Notes under the pieces: generated by a model
The model's input: only the letters and a program-made list of their open reading frames with translations
Databases searched by the model: none
Told to the model about the DNA's origin: nothing
NCBI GenBank assembly: GCA_900756945.1
Contig: CAAELZ010000046.1
Coordinates: 1 to 36,098 of the forward strand
Source of the DNA: an uncultured Collinsella sp.
Lineage (GTDB): Bacteria; Actinomycetota; Coriobacteriia; Coriobacteriales; Coriobacteriaceae
Direction of reading: 5' to 3'
Length of the DNA stretch: 36,098 nt
Translations under genes and position numbers: made by a program
Part shown: piece after piece, positions 15,562-23,790 of the stretch
Layout: each line of letters starts with the position of its first letter
Numbering within the stretch: position 1 is the first letter of the stretch

Positions 15562-16293
15562 ATGGCGATCGGAGCGCGCAAGCAACCGCTGTACGATCAG
15601 CTGGTCGATATTCTGACCGAAAAGATTGACCATGAATATCGCGCCGGTGACATGATTCCTTCCGAGCGCGAACTTTCGGAGCGCTATGGTCTCTCGCGCA
15701 CTACGGTACGCCTGGCTCTGCAGGAACTGGAGCGTTTAGGACTGGTGGTTCGGCAGCACGGTCGCGGTACCTTTGTGACCGACCGTTCGGCAAAGGCAAC
15801 CAATCTAATGCAGTCCTACAGCTTTACCGAGCAGATGCGCGCGATGGGTCGCGACCCCGAGACCACGATTCTCGATTTTTGCGAGATGGAGGCCGATAAG
15901 AATCTGTCCGAGCATATGGGATTACGTATCGGTGATCGCATTTTTAAGCTCAAGCGCCTTCGTTCTGCCGACAACATGCCCATGATGGTCGAACGTAGCT
16001 ATCTACCGGTTCGTCAATTTCTGTCCCTAAAGCGACCGCTGCTGGAGCGTAAGCCGCTTTACGATGTGATTGAGCAAGACTTTAAGCAAAAAATACGCGT
16101 GGCCGAAGAGGAGTTCTATGCGAGCATAGCCCGTCCCACCGATGCCCACCTTTTGGAAATCGTCGAGGGCTCGCCTGTGCTCGATTTGGTTAGGACTACG
16201 TATAACGAGTCAAACGAGGTTGTGGAGTATACGCTCTCGGTTGCTCGTGCCGATCAGTTTAAATACAAGGTTTACCACCAGCGTAGCGATTAG
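15562..16293 (+). CDS. GntR/HutC-family repressor of the amino-sugar genes
   Basis: The 243-residue protein has an N-terminal winged helix (PLYDQLVDILTEKI..., MIPSERELSERYGLSRTTVRLAL, LVVRQHGRGTFV; residues 10-75). A UTRA effector domain follows (about 90-240), which in NagR/AgaR-like members senses a phosphorylated amino sugar. ATG 15562 is chosen because GGGAGG lies 5 nt before it; an in-frame TTG at 15541 is less likely. It sits between the PTS operon and agaS, each with the TGGTTACTACCA dyad upstream, which makes it the likely repressor of both. No such dyad is seen before its own gene. Confidence 0.9.
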   Translation: MAIGARKQPLYDQLVDILTEKIDHEYRAGDMIPSERELSERYGLSRTTVRLALQELERLGLVVRQHGRGTFVTDRSAKATNLMQSYSFTEQMRAMGRDPETTILDFCEMEADKNLSEHMGLRIGDRIFKLKRLRSADNMPMMVERSYLPVRQFLSLKRPLLERKPLYDVIEQDFKQKIRVAEEEFYASIARPTDAHLLEIVEGSPVLDLVRTTYNESNEVVEYTLSVARADQFKYKVYHQRSD

Positions 16294-16333
16294 TGTCTGC
16301 ACCGTTTCCATATGATGATTCTTTGTATTTAAC

Positions 16334-16368
16334 TGGTTACTACCAGATAACCAACCGAAGTGTATAAT
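16334..16368 (+). promoter_or_regulatory. agaS promoter with overlapping GntR operator
   Basis: TGGTTACTACCA (16334-16345) covers the -35 position of a promoter whose -10 box is a perfect TATAAT (16363-16368). Binding there would block RNA polymerase, which fits repression relieved by the sugar phosphate. Confidence 0.7.
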
Positions 16369-16407
16369 TGCACGTCAGAGGATTACTTCTAGAGAGAGGT
16401 ATTAGAA

Positions 16408-17574
16408 ATGTTCGAGAAGAGTGTCGAGGAGCTCACCGAGCTCGGCGCCCAGATCACCACGGCCGAGATTGCTCAGCAGCCCGAGCTTTGGCGTGATACG
16501 CTCAACATCTATCGCGAGAACAAGGAGGCCATCGAGGCCTTCCTGGCCGAGGCTCGCGCTATGGGCGAGGGCCGTCTGTCCGTTGTCTTCACCGGTGCCG
16601 GTACGTCCGACTACGTTGGCGATACCTGCGCCCCGTACCTGCGTCACGCTGGCAACACTGATCTCTACGACTTTAAGCCCATCGCCACGACCGACATCGT
16701 GAGCGCTCCGCGCGACTTCCTGCGCGCCGAGGATTCCACGCTCGTGGTTTCCTTTGCCCGCTCTGGCAACAGCCCCGAGAGCCTTGCTGCCGTTGCCGTT
16801 GCCAAGGAGCTCGTCCACAACGTCAAGTTCCTCAACATCACCTGCGCTCCCGAGGGCAAGCTCGCCGTCGAGTCTGCCGATGATCCCAATGCGCTGACGC
16901 TGCTCATCCCGCGCGCCAACGACAAGGGCTTCGCCATGACCGGCTCCTACACCTGCATGACCCTGCTCTCTACTCTCATCTTTGACGAGGCTTCCGACGA
17001 GCAGAAGGCCGAGTGGGTCGAGACCATCGCCAAGATGGGCGAGGAGGTCATCGCTCGCGAGTCTGAGGTTGCCGACTACCTCGCTGGCGACTTCAACCGC
17101 GTGACCTACCTTGGCTCCGGCTCCTTTGGCGGCCTTGCTCAGGAGAGCCAGCTCAAGATCCTCGAGCTTGCTCATGGCCTGGTTGCCACTTCCTACGACA
17201 CCTCCATGGGCTATCGTCACGGACCTAAGTCCTTCGTTGACGATAAGACGCTCGTCTTCGTATTCGTCAACAACGACGCCTACACCCGTCAGTACGACAT
17301 CGACATCCTCAACGAGATCGGTGGCGACGATATTGCTCAGCGCACCGTTGCCGTTCAGCAGGATGGCGCTACTGTCTACGAGGGTGAGTCCTTCACCTTT
17401 AAGGGCTATGAGGCACTCCCCGAGGGTTACCTTGCTCTGCCGTTCGTGATGTTTGCCCAGGCAATCAGCCTGCTCAACTCCGTGCGCGTGGGCAACACGC
17501 CCGATACGCCGAGCCCCACCGGCACGGTCAACCGCGTGGTCAAGGGCGTGACGATTCACCCCTTCACCGCTTAA
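16408..17574 (+). CDS. agaS: AgaS-type SIS-domain isomerase/deaminase
   Basis: The 388-residue protein has two SIS (sugar isomerase) domains. The first is about residues 40-200 (SVVFTGAGTSDYVGD, VVSFARSGNSPESLAA). The second is about 215-370 (VTYLGSGSFGGLAQESQLKILEL, TSYDTSMGYRHGPKS). The GYRHGPKS signature and length fit AgaS, which turns galactosamine-6-phosphate into tagatose-6-phosphate and ammonia. It lacks the glutaminase domain of GlmS. It has its own promoter with an overlapping GntR dyad, and a strong terminator follows. The product would be the substrate of the LacC-type kinase at 20619. The family assignment is firm; GalN-6-P rather than GlcN-6-P use is inference. Confidence 0.88.
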   Translation: MFEKSVEELTELGAQITTAEIAQQPELWRDTLNIYRENKEAIEAFLAEARAMGEGRLSVVFTGAGTSDYVGDTCAPYLRHAGNTDLYDFKPIATTDIVSAPRDFLRAEDSTLVVSFARSGNSPESLAAVAVAKELVHNVKFLNITCAPEGKLAVESADDPNALTLLIPRANDKGFAMTGSYTCMTLLSTLIFDEASDEQKAEWVETIAKMGEEVIARESEVADYLAGDFNRVTYLGSGSFGGLAQESQLKILELAHGLVATSYDTSMGYRHGPKSFVDDKTLVFVFVNNDAYTRQYDIDILNEIGGDDIAQRTVAVQQDGATVYEGESFTFKGYEALPEGYLALPFVMFAQAISLLNSVRVGNTPDTPSPTGTVNRVVKGVTIHPFTA

Positions 17575-17592
17575 TCGCGTCCCCCTGTAAGG

Positions 17593-17634
17593 GCGCCCGT
17601 CCGCTCATAACGGCGGGCGGGCGCTTTTTGTTTT
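17593..17634 (+). terminator. Terminator after agaS
   Basis: GCGCCCGTCCGC (17593-17604) pairs with the GCGGGCGGGCGC region ending at 17624, with small irregularity, and is followed by TTTTTGTTTT. Confidence 0.9.
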
Positions 17635-17691
17635 ACGTGAGCTGGGTATAAGCATCACCACAGTCAACTGCTTTAGAAGCAAGGAGTGCAT

Positions 17692-18861
17692 ATGAGCACG
17701 TACGCAATTAAGGCTGACAAGTTCTTCTTGCCGGCAGGCCCGCAACTGGGCGGCTATCTTATGGTCGAGGATGGCGTCTTTGGCGCCTGGCAGGCCGACG
17801 AGCCCTCTTGCGAGATTAAGGATTACACGGGATCGTGGATCGCACCGGGTATGGTCGACACCCACATCCATGGCTTCTATAACCACTCGACTACCGATAA
17901 CGATCCCGAGGGCATCGATATCAGCTCGACCGAGCTCGCCCGTCGCGGCACCACCAGCTGGCTGCCCACGACGTTCACCGATGGCGTCGAGCAGATTAAG
18001 GACGCCTGCGCCGCCATCGCCCAGGCGGACGAGGGTCGCGGCCCCGACTTCTGCGGTGCTCGCATTCAGGGCATCTACCTGGAAGGCCCTTTCTTTACCA
18101 TGAAGCACGTGGGCGCGCAGAACCCCGCTTATCTGATCGACCCCTCCGAGGAGGTCTTCGATCAGTGGCAGGAGGCTGCGGGCGGTCGCATCGTTAAGAG
18201 CGCCATGGCGGCCGAGCGCGACGGTGCCGCTGCTTATGCGGCTGCTCTGAACGCCAAGGGTGTGGTGACCAGCATCGGTCACTCCGACGCCACCTACGAT
18301 GAGTGCATCGCTGCCATCAACGCCGGTGCCAGCTGCTTTACGCATACCTATAACGGCCAGCGCGGGCTGCATCACCGTGAGCCCGGTGTCGTGGGTGCTG
18401 CTATGTCCACGTCCGAGACCTACGCCGAGATCATCTGTGACGGCAAGCACGTAAACCCTGCCGCCATCAAGGCGCTGCTGCAGGCCAAGGGCTGGCAGCA
18501 CACGGTACTCATCACCGACTGCCTGGGCTGCGGCGGCATGCCCGAGGGCAGCTACACCAGCGGCGGCATGGACGTCATCATGAAGGACAACCTGTGCTGG
18601 CTCGCCGATGGCAAGAGCATTGCCGGTTCGGTGCTCACGCTTGCCCAGGGCGTCAAGAACATCGTCGACTGGGGCATCGCCAGCGCCGATATCGCCATTC
18701 GCATGGCAACCGAGGTGCCGGCACGCTCCGCGCACATCGAGGATAAGTGCGGCAGCATCATGCCGGGTCGCGACGCCGACTTTGTCGTGTTCGACCATGA
18801 GCTCACCCTCGTCGAGACGTATGTTGGCGGCCAGAGCGTCGGCAACGCCTTTACCGAGTAA
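17692..18861 (+). CDS. nagA: N-acetylgalactosamine/glucosamine-6-phosphate deacetylase
   Basis: The 389-residue amidohydrolase removes the acetyl group from the hexosamine-6-phosphate made by the PTS. The metal and active-site residues of the NagA family are all visible: H58 and H60 (VDTHIHGF), E131 (EGPF), H197 (GHSDATYDE), H218 (FTHTYNG) and the general base D276 (ITDCLGC). ATG 17692 lies 5 nt after AAGGAG; a GTG two codons earlier is within that ribosome site. The setting beside agaS makes GalNAc-6-P the likelier substrate (AgaA role). A 43-codon relic of a close paralogue lies at 21591. Confidence 0.9.
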   Translation: MSTYAIKADKFFLPAGPQLGGYLMVEDGVFGAWQADEPSCEIKDYTGSWIAPGMVDTHIHGFYNHSTTDNDPEGIDISSTELARRGTTSWLPTTFTDGVEQIKDACAAIAQADEGRGPDFCGARIQGIYLEGPFFTMKHVGAQNPAYLIDPSEEVFDQWQEAAGGRIVKSAMAAERDGAAAYAAALNAKGVVTSIGHSDATYDECIAAINAGASCFTHTYNGQRGLHHREPGVVGAAMSTSETYAEIICDGKHVNPAAIKALLQAKGWQHTVLITDCLGCGGMPEGSYTSGGMDVIMKDNLCWLADGKSIAGSVLTLAQGVKNIVDWGIASADIAIRMATEVPARSAHIEDKCGSIMPGRDADFVVFDHELTLVETYVGGQSVGNAFTE

Positions 18862-18865
18862 CGAA

Positions 18866-18905
18866 AGAAAAAGACGGCGGGCCCGAATCTGCTCGGACCC
18901 GCCGT
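18866..18905 (-). terminator. Terminator for the flavodoxin-like gene (minus strand)
   Basis: ACGGCGGG...CCGA (from 18874) pairs with TCGG...CCCGCCGT (to 18905). Read on the minus strand the stem is followed by CTTTTTCTTT. On the plus strand there is no T-tract, so it may act only weakly for nagA. Confidence 0.8.
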
Positions 18906-18936
18906 ACGGGTTAAACGCTCAAAAGCACCTTTACAG

Positions 18937-19521
18937 TTACAGCTTGCTAGCGATTTTCTTTGCCGTACGCTTAACGCCGGCCACCAGGCCTCCTGCAGGA
19001 TGCTCCTTCTCGTATGCTAGGCGCTTCTCGCGCTTGGCGTACTCTTCGACGATGATGTCTCCATACTCGTCTTCGATCTTGTCGAAGAAGTCGACGGCAC
19101 CCTTAATTTCCTCAGCGGTCGGGTGCCCCTTTTGGACACCGCCGGTGAGTTTGAACGGCCCCCACGTATCAAAGCCGGGGCAGCCGTAGACACCCATAAA
19201 GATGGCCTGCCTCATGCGGCAGATGCCATCGATATCCTTGCCGTACCACTTGTTTTTGCCACCGTAGGTCATAAGGCCAAACACCTTGTCCTGCGGCTGC
19301 AACACGTTAGTGAGCACGCGTGCCATGTCCTTGTCGATCTCGGAGTAATAGATGCCCGTGGCGACACCAATCAGATGGTATTCGTGCAGGTTGGGATACT
19401 CGTTTTTGCCGAGTGTTTTCACGTCGAGGGTATCGATTTCGGGGTGCGCCTCGACGATGGCGTCCACGAGCTTTTTCGTATTGCCGTGGTGGCGTGAGGC
19501 ATAAAGAATGATGGTTCGCAT
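18937..19521 (-). CDS. Flavodoxin-family protein
   Basis: The 194-residue protein begins with a beta strand and an FMN phosphate loop typical of flavodoxins (TIILYASRHHGNTKKLVDAI). It continues with VKTLGKNEYPNLHEYHLIGVATGIYY and DKVFGLMTYGG, the third flavin-binding region. It is probably a short-chain electron carrier or FMN reductase in the cytoplasm. The C-terminus is helical and Lys-rich. It is the only minus-strand gene inside the amino-sugar cluster, so it is probably not part of that regulon. ATG at 19521 follows AAAGG. An alternative upstream start exists but has no ribosome site. Confidence 0.82.
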   Translation of the reverse strand: MRTIILYASRHHGNTKKLVDAIVEAHPEIDTLDVKTLGKNEYPNLHEYHLIGVATGIYYSEIDKDMARVLTNVLQPQDKVFGLMTYGGKNKWYGKDIDGICRMRQAIFMGVYGCPGFDTWGPFKLTGGVQKGHPTAEEIKGAVDFFDKIEDEYGDIIVEEYAKREKRLAYEKEHPAGGLVAGVKRTAKKIASKL

Positions 19522-19677
19522 AAGAAGGCCTTTCAGCTGTAATTGCATCAATGTCTGTATGGTACCCCGTTACATGGCCGGGATACCGGACGCATCGATG
19601 AGCGTGCGGGTTTGTCCATTGGTCAGAGCCGAGACGGGTACTTGCGAGCAAAAAGCAGTTGTTCGAAAGGATGGGCA

Positions 19678-20559
19678 ATGGAATACGCTCTCTCCAACGA
19701 TTCGATTTCTATTAAGGTGTCCACGGCTGGTGGTTCGTTTACCTCGATTGAGGCCGGAGGTCGCGAGTACTTGTGGCAGGGTGACCCCGCCGTGTGGTCC
19801 GGCCAGGCGCCGGTCTGCTTTCCGATTTGCGGAGGCCTGCGCGATGGTAGTGCCATGACGTTTGCCGGGCATCATGTAAAGCTCGCTCGCCACGGCTTTG
19901 CGCGCAAGCAGGAGTGGAAGCTGCTGAGCCAAGGCGAGAACGAGTTGGCTGTGTGTCTGGCGTCCGAGGATAACGCTGCGTTGCTGAGCGATTATCCGTA
20001 TCCGTTTAGGCTCGTCGCCCGCTATACGCTCGAGGACGCCGCCGTGCGTGTCTCCTATGAGGTTACCAACGAGGGCACCGAGGACATGCCGTTCTTTATC
20101 GGTGGGCATCCCGGCTTTAGGTGCCCGCTCGATGAGGGCGAGGCCTATACGGACTACGAGTTGCGCTTTGAGAAAGAAGAGGCTGCAGAGCTTTGCACCG
20201 CTGTCCCTTCGACTGGCTTGATTGACGTGGACAAGCGCTCCAAGAACCCCATGGTGGGAAAGACGCTGCCCCTGTCGCACGAGCTCTTCGATTTTGCGGA
20301 GACCATCTTTGACGTGCTCGAGAGCCGCCAGGTCACGCTTTCCAAAAAGGGCGAGGACAAGGGCGTTCGCCTGAGCTTTGAGGGCTTCCCATATCTCATT
20401 GTGTGGAGCAAGCCCGAGGGTGATTTTGTGGCAGTTGAGCCTTGGGGCGGCCTTTCGACCTGCTCCGATGAGGACGACGTGCTTGAGCATAAGCGTGGCT
20501 GCCTTGTCGCCAAGCCCAAGGAGACCGTCGTTCGCTCGTTCACGATTGAGATTCTGTAA
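19678..20559 (+). CDS. LacX-like aldose 1-epimerase family protein
   Basis: The 293-residue protein belongs to the galactose-mutarotase fold. It resembles the LacX subgroup: WQGDPAVWSGQAPVCFPICGG, KLARHGFARKQEW (active-site His region), FIGGHPGFRCPL (second His) and VAVEPWGGLSTC with the catalytic Glu. It would interconvert sugar anomers before phosphorylation or isomerisation. GAAAGG lies 7 nt before the ATG at 19678. The lacC-like kinase follows 59 bp later on the same strand, matching the lacX-lacC association seen in Gram-positive lactose and tagatose loci. The exact sugar is unknown. Confidence 0.85.
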   Translation: MEYALSNDSISIKVSTAGGSFTSIEAGGREYLWQGDPAVWSGQAPVCFPICGGLRDGSAMTFAGHHVKLARHGFARKQEWKLLSQGENELAVCLASEDNAALLSDYPYPFRLVARYTLEDAAVRVSYEVTNEGTEDMPFFIGGHPGFRCPLDEGEAYTDYELRFEKEEAAELCTAVPSTGLIDVDKRSKNPMVGKTLPLSHELFDFAETIFDVLESRQVTLSKKGEDKGVRLSFEGFPYLIVWSKPEGDFVAVEPWGGLSTCSDEDDVLEHKRGCLVAKPKETVVRSFTIEIL

Positions 20560-20618
20560 TTCCGTTTTGTCGACTCGTATCGCGAGGCACAAGGAGCCTG
20601 CGAGATAAGGAGCTAAAA

Positions 20619-21554
20619 ATGATCCTCACCGTTACGATGAACCCGTCCGTCGATACACGCTATCAGCTCGATGAGCTCATTATCGACGACGTTAACCGTG
20701 TGACGCCCGAAAAGACCGCCGGCGGCAAGGGTCTCAACGTGGCCCGTGTACTGGGTCAGCTGGGCGACGACGTTGTGGCAACCGGTCTACTCGGCGGCCA
20801 CATGGGCGCCTACATGGCCGAGCTCATGGATGCCAACGGCATTAAGAATGATTTTGTACCCATCAAGGGCGAGACTCGCATTTGCCTTAACATCCTCCAC
20901 GCCGGCAACCAGACCGAGCTACTCGAGAGCGGCCCGACGATTGCCCCCGAGGAGCTCGATGCCTTTACCGCCAAGTTCGCCGAGCTTGCGAGCAAGGCCG
21001 CTGTCGTTACCATCTCGGGTTCGCTGCCCCGTGGTGTCGAGGCGGGCTACTACGCCAAGATCACGGGTATTGCCGAGAACGCCGGCGCCAAGGTGCTGCT
21101 CGATACCTCGGGTGCTTCGCTCGAGGCCGCCCTTAAGTCCGAAATTAAGCCCGAGCTGGTCAAGCCTAACCTGACCGAGATTAACGGCCTTCTGGGCACG
21201 AGCTTTACCACCGACGATGTGGACGAGCTCCGCGCCGCGCTCGCCTCTGATGCCCGCTTCTCCGATATCCCCTGGGTCGTCGTGTCCATGGGCGCTGCCG
21301 GCTCCGTGGGCTTCCATAATGGCCGTGCATTCCGCGCCAAGACCCCCGATATCCCCGCCGTTAACGCTACGGGCTCTGGCGATTCGACCATTGCCGGCTT
21401 CGCGCATGCGATTGCTGCTGGCGCGGATGACGAGACGGTGCTGCGTACCGCCAACACCTGCGGCAAGCTCAATGCCATGGATCCCATGACCGGCCATCTG
21501 GTCATGGACCGTTGGGACGAGGTCTACAACGGCGTTGTCGTGACCGAGCTGTAA
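20619..21554 (+). CDS. lacC: Tagatose-6-phosphate kinase-type PfkB kinase
   Basis: The 311-residue protein is a PfkB-family sugar-phosphate kinase of the LacC/FruK branch: ILTVTMNPSVDTRY at the start, TAGGKGLNVARVL near residue 33, SGSLPRG in the middle, and the anion-hole/catalytic motif NATGSGDS with D255. LacC makes tagatose-1,6-bisphosphate from tagatose-6-phosphate, the meeting point of the galactosamine and the lactose-6-phosphate routes found in this window. 1-phosphofructokinase is the main alternative, but the genes around it favour LacC. AAGGAGC precedes the ATG. No tagatose-bisphosphate aldolase is present in the window. Confidence 0.85.
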   Translation: MILTVTMNPSVDTRYQLDELIIDDVNRVTPEKTAGGKGLNVARVLGQLGDDVVATGLLGGHMGAYMAELMDANGIKNDFVPIKGETRICLNILHAGNQTELLESGPTIAPEELDAFTAKFAELASKAAVVTISGSLPRGVEAGYYAKITGIAENAGAKVLLDTSGASLEAALKSEIKPELVKPNLTEINGLLGTSFTTDDVDELRAALASDARFSDIPWVVVSMGAAGSVGFHNGRAFRAKTPDIPAVNATGSGDSTIAGFAHAIAAGADDETVLRTANTCGKLNAMDPMTGHLVMDRWDEVYNGVVVTEL

Positions 21555-21587
21555 AAGCCTGGGCGTCGGCCCCGGCATTGCTTGCTA

Positions 21588-21719
21588 GCTCATGTCGACG
21601 ACAAGTGCGGTAGCATTATGCTGGGGCGCGACGCCGAGTTTGTCGTGTTCAATCCCGACCTTACCCTGGTCGAGACGTATGTGGGTGGCAACAGCGTCGG
21701 CAATGCGTTTGCCGAGTAG
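21588..21719 (+). pseudogene. C-terminal relic of a second nagA
   Basis: The 43 codons up to TAG 21717-21719 encode HVDDKCGSIMLGRDAEFVVF and, after it, NPDLTLVETYV and GGNSVGNAFAE. This is the last 42 residues of the nagA product at 17692 with 33 identities. Nothing upstream resembles the rest of the gene, and no start codon with a ribosome site exists. It is the end of a deleted paralogue, left between lacC and the YhcH-family gene. It shows that this locus once had a second deacetylase or arose by duplication. Confidence 0.88.
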
Positions 21720-21751
21720 CCGCCAAAGAAACGATCCGAGAGGGGATTTAG

Positions 21752-22225
21752 ATGATTTACGGTGCATTGGGCGATATCGAGGAGTACCGCGGAATGCTCA
21801 AGGGCCTCGACGTGTTGATTGACTGGCTCGAGGAGAACGACCCGGCGCAGCTCGAGGTCGGCAGCCATCCGATTCTGGGCGACAAGGTCTATGCGAACGT
21901 CATGGCTCCCACGACGCGTCCCGAGGCCGAGGCTCACTATGAGACGCATCAGCGCTATCACGACCTGCAGATCGACGTCGAGGGTCGCGAGGCCTTTAAG
22001 GTCGCCACGGGCAGCCTGACGCTGGTTCAGGAGTTTGACGAGAAGGACGACTACGATCTGGTCGATTCCGACGCTTCGATCGCCGGCGATCTTGCCGACG
22101 ACAAGTTTGCGCTGTTCGTTGCCGGCGAGCCTCACATGCCCACGCTCGAGTTCCCGGGCGATGGCGCACAACCGATCAAGAAGATCTGCTTTAAGCTGCT
22201 TGCCGACGCCTACTGGGAGGAGTAG
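21752..22225 (+). CDS. YhcH/YjgK/YiaL family protein (EbgC/NanQ type)
   Basis: The 157-residue protein is a cupin-like member of the YhcH/YjgK/YiaL (DUF386) family. It starts MIYGALGDIEEYRG, then has the conserved SHPILGDKVYANVM, ETHQRYHDLQIDVEGREAF and FPGDGAQPIKKICFKL with its metal-site residues. Relatives such as NanQ speed anomerisation of sialic acid, and others act on sugars hydrolysed outside the cell. Placement at the end of the amino-sugar cluster suggests an anomerase or mutarotase for that sugar. GAGAGGGG precedes the ATG; a terminator follows. Confidence 0.88.
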   Translation: MIYGALGDIEEYRGMLKGLDVLIDWLEENDPAQLEVGSHPILGDKVYANVMAPTTRPEAEAHYETHQRYHDLQIDVEGREAFKVATGSLTLVQEFDEKDDYDLVDSDASIAGDLADDKFALFVAGEPHMPTLEFPGDGAQPIKKICFKLLADAYWEE

Positions 22226-22258
22226 CGAGCTGCTCGGCTGAGTTGTTCGTCTGATGGC

Positions 22259-22336
22259 GTGATTCCCCTAGGGAAATCACGCTAGGACCCCGCCAAACGG
22301 GTTTTCCCTAGGGAAATCACGTTTGGCGGGGTTTTC
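22259..22336 (+). terminator. Terminator with nested TTCCCTAGGGAA palindromes
   Basis: ACCCCGCCAAAC (22287-22298) pairs perfectly with GTTTGGCGGGGT (22321-22332), followed by TTTC. The 22-bp near-palindrome GTGATT-CCCCTAGGG-AAATCAC (22259-22280) precedes it, and the sequence CCCTAGGGAAATCACG occurs again inside the loop, giving a second folding option. Confidence 0.85.
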
Positions 22337-22360
22337 TGTTTTTGAATAGGGAAGCCTCAT

Positions 22361-22726
22361 TTATTTGCGAAGAACATCGGCTAGCCGCAGGATTGAAATC
22401 ATCGACCGATAAGTGAGTTCCACTTTTTCGCCCGCAAGCAGTCGTTTCGAGCCAATCTCATCTAGCCCCACAAGCCGAGAAAACAGCGGGCCGCTCATCG
22501 TGCCATCGTCAATTGATTCCCTTATGGTCTTCAAAACGTCCGTATCATGAAGCGATGCCGAGCTGTAGGGGGCAACACGAGCGGAACTCTCAATTAACGA
22601 CGAGACAAAAGGATGGAGATGCTTTGGACATAGTCCATCAAACACCACATCCCCATTGTCGTTCGAGCCGACCAGGCGCCAAGTATAATGATCGACCCAG
22701 TCATCTCCGTCATATATGGTGTCCAT
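22361..22726 (-). CDS. Hypothetical protein with possible helix-turn-helix end
   Basis: This 121-residue product starts at ATG 22726, 15 bp after the stop of the secreted-protein gene. I do not recognise a family. The N-terminal half (DTIYDGDDWVDHYTWRLVGS...) looks like a small beta domain. The last 60 residues (LKTIRESIDDG, SRLVGLDEIGSKRLLAGEK, ISILRLADVLRK) have the pattern of an XRE-type helix-turn-helix, but weakly. Its codon use is richer in A/T than the neighbouring sugar genes, suggesting transfer. Confidence 0.5.
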   Translation of the reverse strand: MDTIYDGDDWVDHYTWRLVGSNDNGDVVFDGLCPKHLHPFVSSLIESSARVAPYSSASLHDTDVLKTIRESIDDGTMSGPLFSRLVGLDEIGSKRLLAGEKVELTYRSMISILRLADVLRK

Positions 22727-22740
22727 GAGCAACTTCCCGT

Positions 22741-23250
22741 CTAGAGAGAGAAACCTATTTGGACATCGGGGCGCAAGACCGCAATCCATATCGGGCCTGC
22801 AGCAGCTCCAACCCAACGCACCACATAGGTTCCCTTTCGTACATGTGTATCAATCTGCCCCGAAATGCCGGTGAATGCAATTCCAGACCCGTTTGTCGGA
22901 TAGCAATCGACGTATTTTTGTTTTCCGCTCACAACCTTGTATAGATATATCGTTCCAGCAAAAGAGAAGGGATCGTTCGCAATTTTGTCCGGAAGAACTT
23001 GCCACCTCAAAATCCCGCTACCAATATGGTCAAGCTTGACCGTTCCGCCGTCCCCCTCAAAAGTGGCAAGGGGATTTACCCCAGACTGAGAGTCGGCATC
23101 GCCCTCCTTAGCAGTTATCAGCAGGCTGCCCGTATAAGACTGCTGAGGCTCACCTTCAGGACAGGCAGCCTCGGCCCAAGAAGGGCCACTCAGGCAGAAC
23201 AGTCCGAGCAGCATCAATACCAGCAAAAGAAAACCCTTAGTTCTTTTCAT
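22741..23250 (-). CDS. Secreted hypothetical protein
   Basis: The 169-residue product has a clear signal peptide (MKRTKGFLLLVLMLLGLFCL, then SGPSWAEA before the likely cleavage at about residue 28). The mature part of about 140 residues is beta-rich with a few Tyr and Gly and two Cys. It includes FSFAGTIYLYKVVSGKQKYV and GTYVVRWVGAAAGPIWIAVL. No enzyme motif is visible. It lies upstream of the small gene at 22361 on the same strand, probably as one operon. A/T-richer codons suggest horizontal origin. Confidence 0.65.
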   Translation of the reverse strand: MKRTKGFLLLVLMLLGLFCLSGPSWAEAACPEGEPQQSYTGSLLITAKEGDADSQSGVNPLATFEGDGGTVKLDHIGSGILRWQVLPDKIANDPFSFAGTIYLYKVVSGKQKYVDCYPTNGSGIAFTGISGQIDTHVRKGTYVVRWVGAAAGPIWIAVLRPDVQIGFSL

Positions 23251-23472
23251 CTATATCGCCAATATCTCTCGACATTTGTATATTGTGACTATTTTAGATC
23301 TATATGGCCAATTTGAGCCCTCACCATGGCAATTGTTGCAGCTGGGTTTCTTTTCATTAAGATTTCACTTTGGTAAATCCCCGCCCCTAAGCATTAAACC
23401 CGAAGTCCACCGAGTGGGCCGCCGTTGACGTGGCGATGTTTGGATTGGCGCGCACGCACTCAAAATCGGCAA

Positions 23473-23496
23473 CAAAAAAGCCGCCCGAAGGCGGCT
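23473..23496 (-). terminator. Terminator downstream of the tRNA (minus strand)
   Basis: AGCCGCC (23479-23485) pairs with GGCGGCT (23490-23496) around a 4-nt CGAA loop (TTCG on the RNA). On the minus strand it is followed by TTTTTTG, just beyond the tRNA 3' end. Confidence 0.9.
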
Positions 23497-23507
23497 ATCT
23501 TGTGTAA

Positions 23508-23583
23508 TGGAGCCAGCGACCGGGCTCGAACCGGTGACCCCCGCTTTACGAGAGCGGTGCTCTACCAACTGAGCTACGCTGGC
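23508..23583 (-). tRNA. tRNA-Thr(CGU)
   Basis: The minus strand reads GCCAGCGTAGCTCAGTTGG..., a full cloverleaf of 76 nt including an encoded CCA end. The acceptor stem GCCAGCG pairs with CGCTGGC. The anticodon arm CCGCT-CTCGTAA-AGCGG gives anticodon CGT, which reads the Thr codon ACG. The T-arm GGTTCGAGCC is standard. Confidence 0.95.
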
Positions 23584-23790
23584 GGCCATATGATGACGCA
23601 ACTGAGGCGTCAACGGCTGTCTATGATACGGGACATCGCACATCCGCGCAAGTGTTCTGACGGCTTTTCTCACTTTAAATGCACTAATATTAGAGGCGTG
23701 ATGTCTGCAGTGCCCATTTGTTACTTGACCTGCTGTTGAGTTGGTGGTCGACGTCCCGCTCGTATGGGTCTCAAACAGAATGGGACAGCC

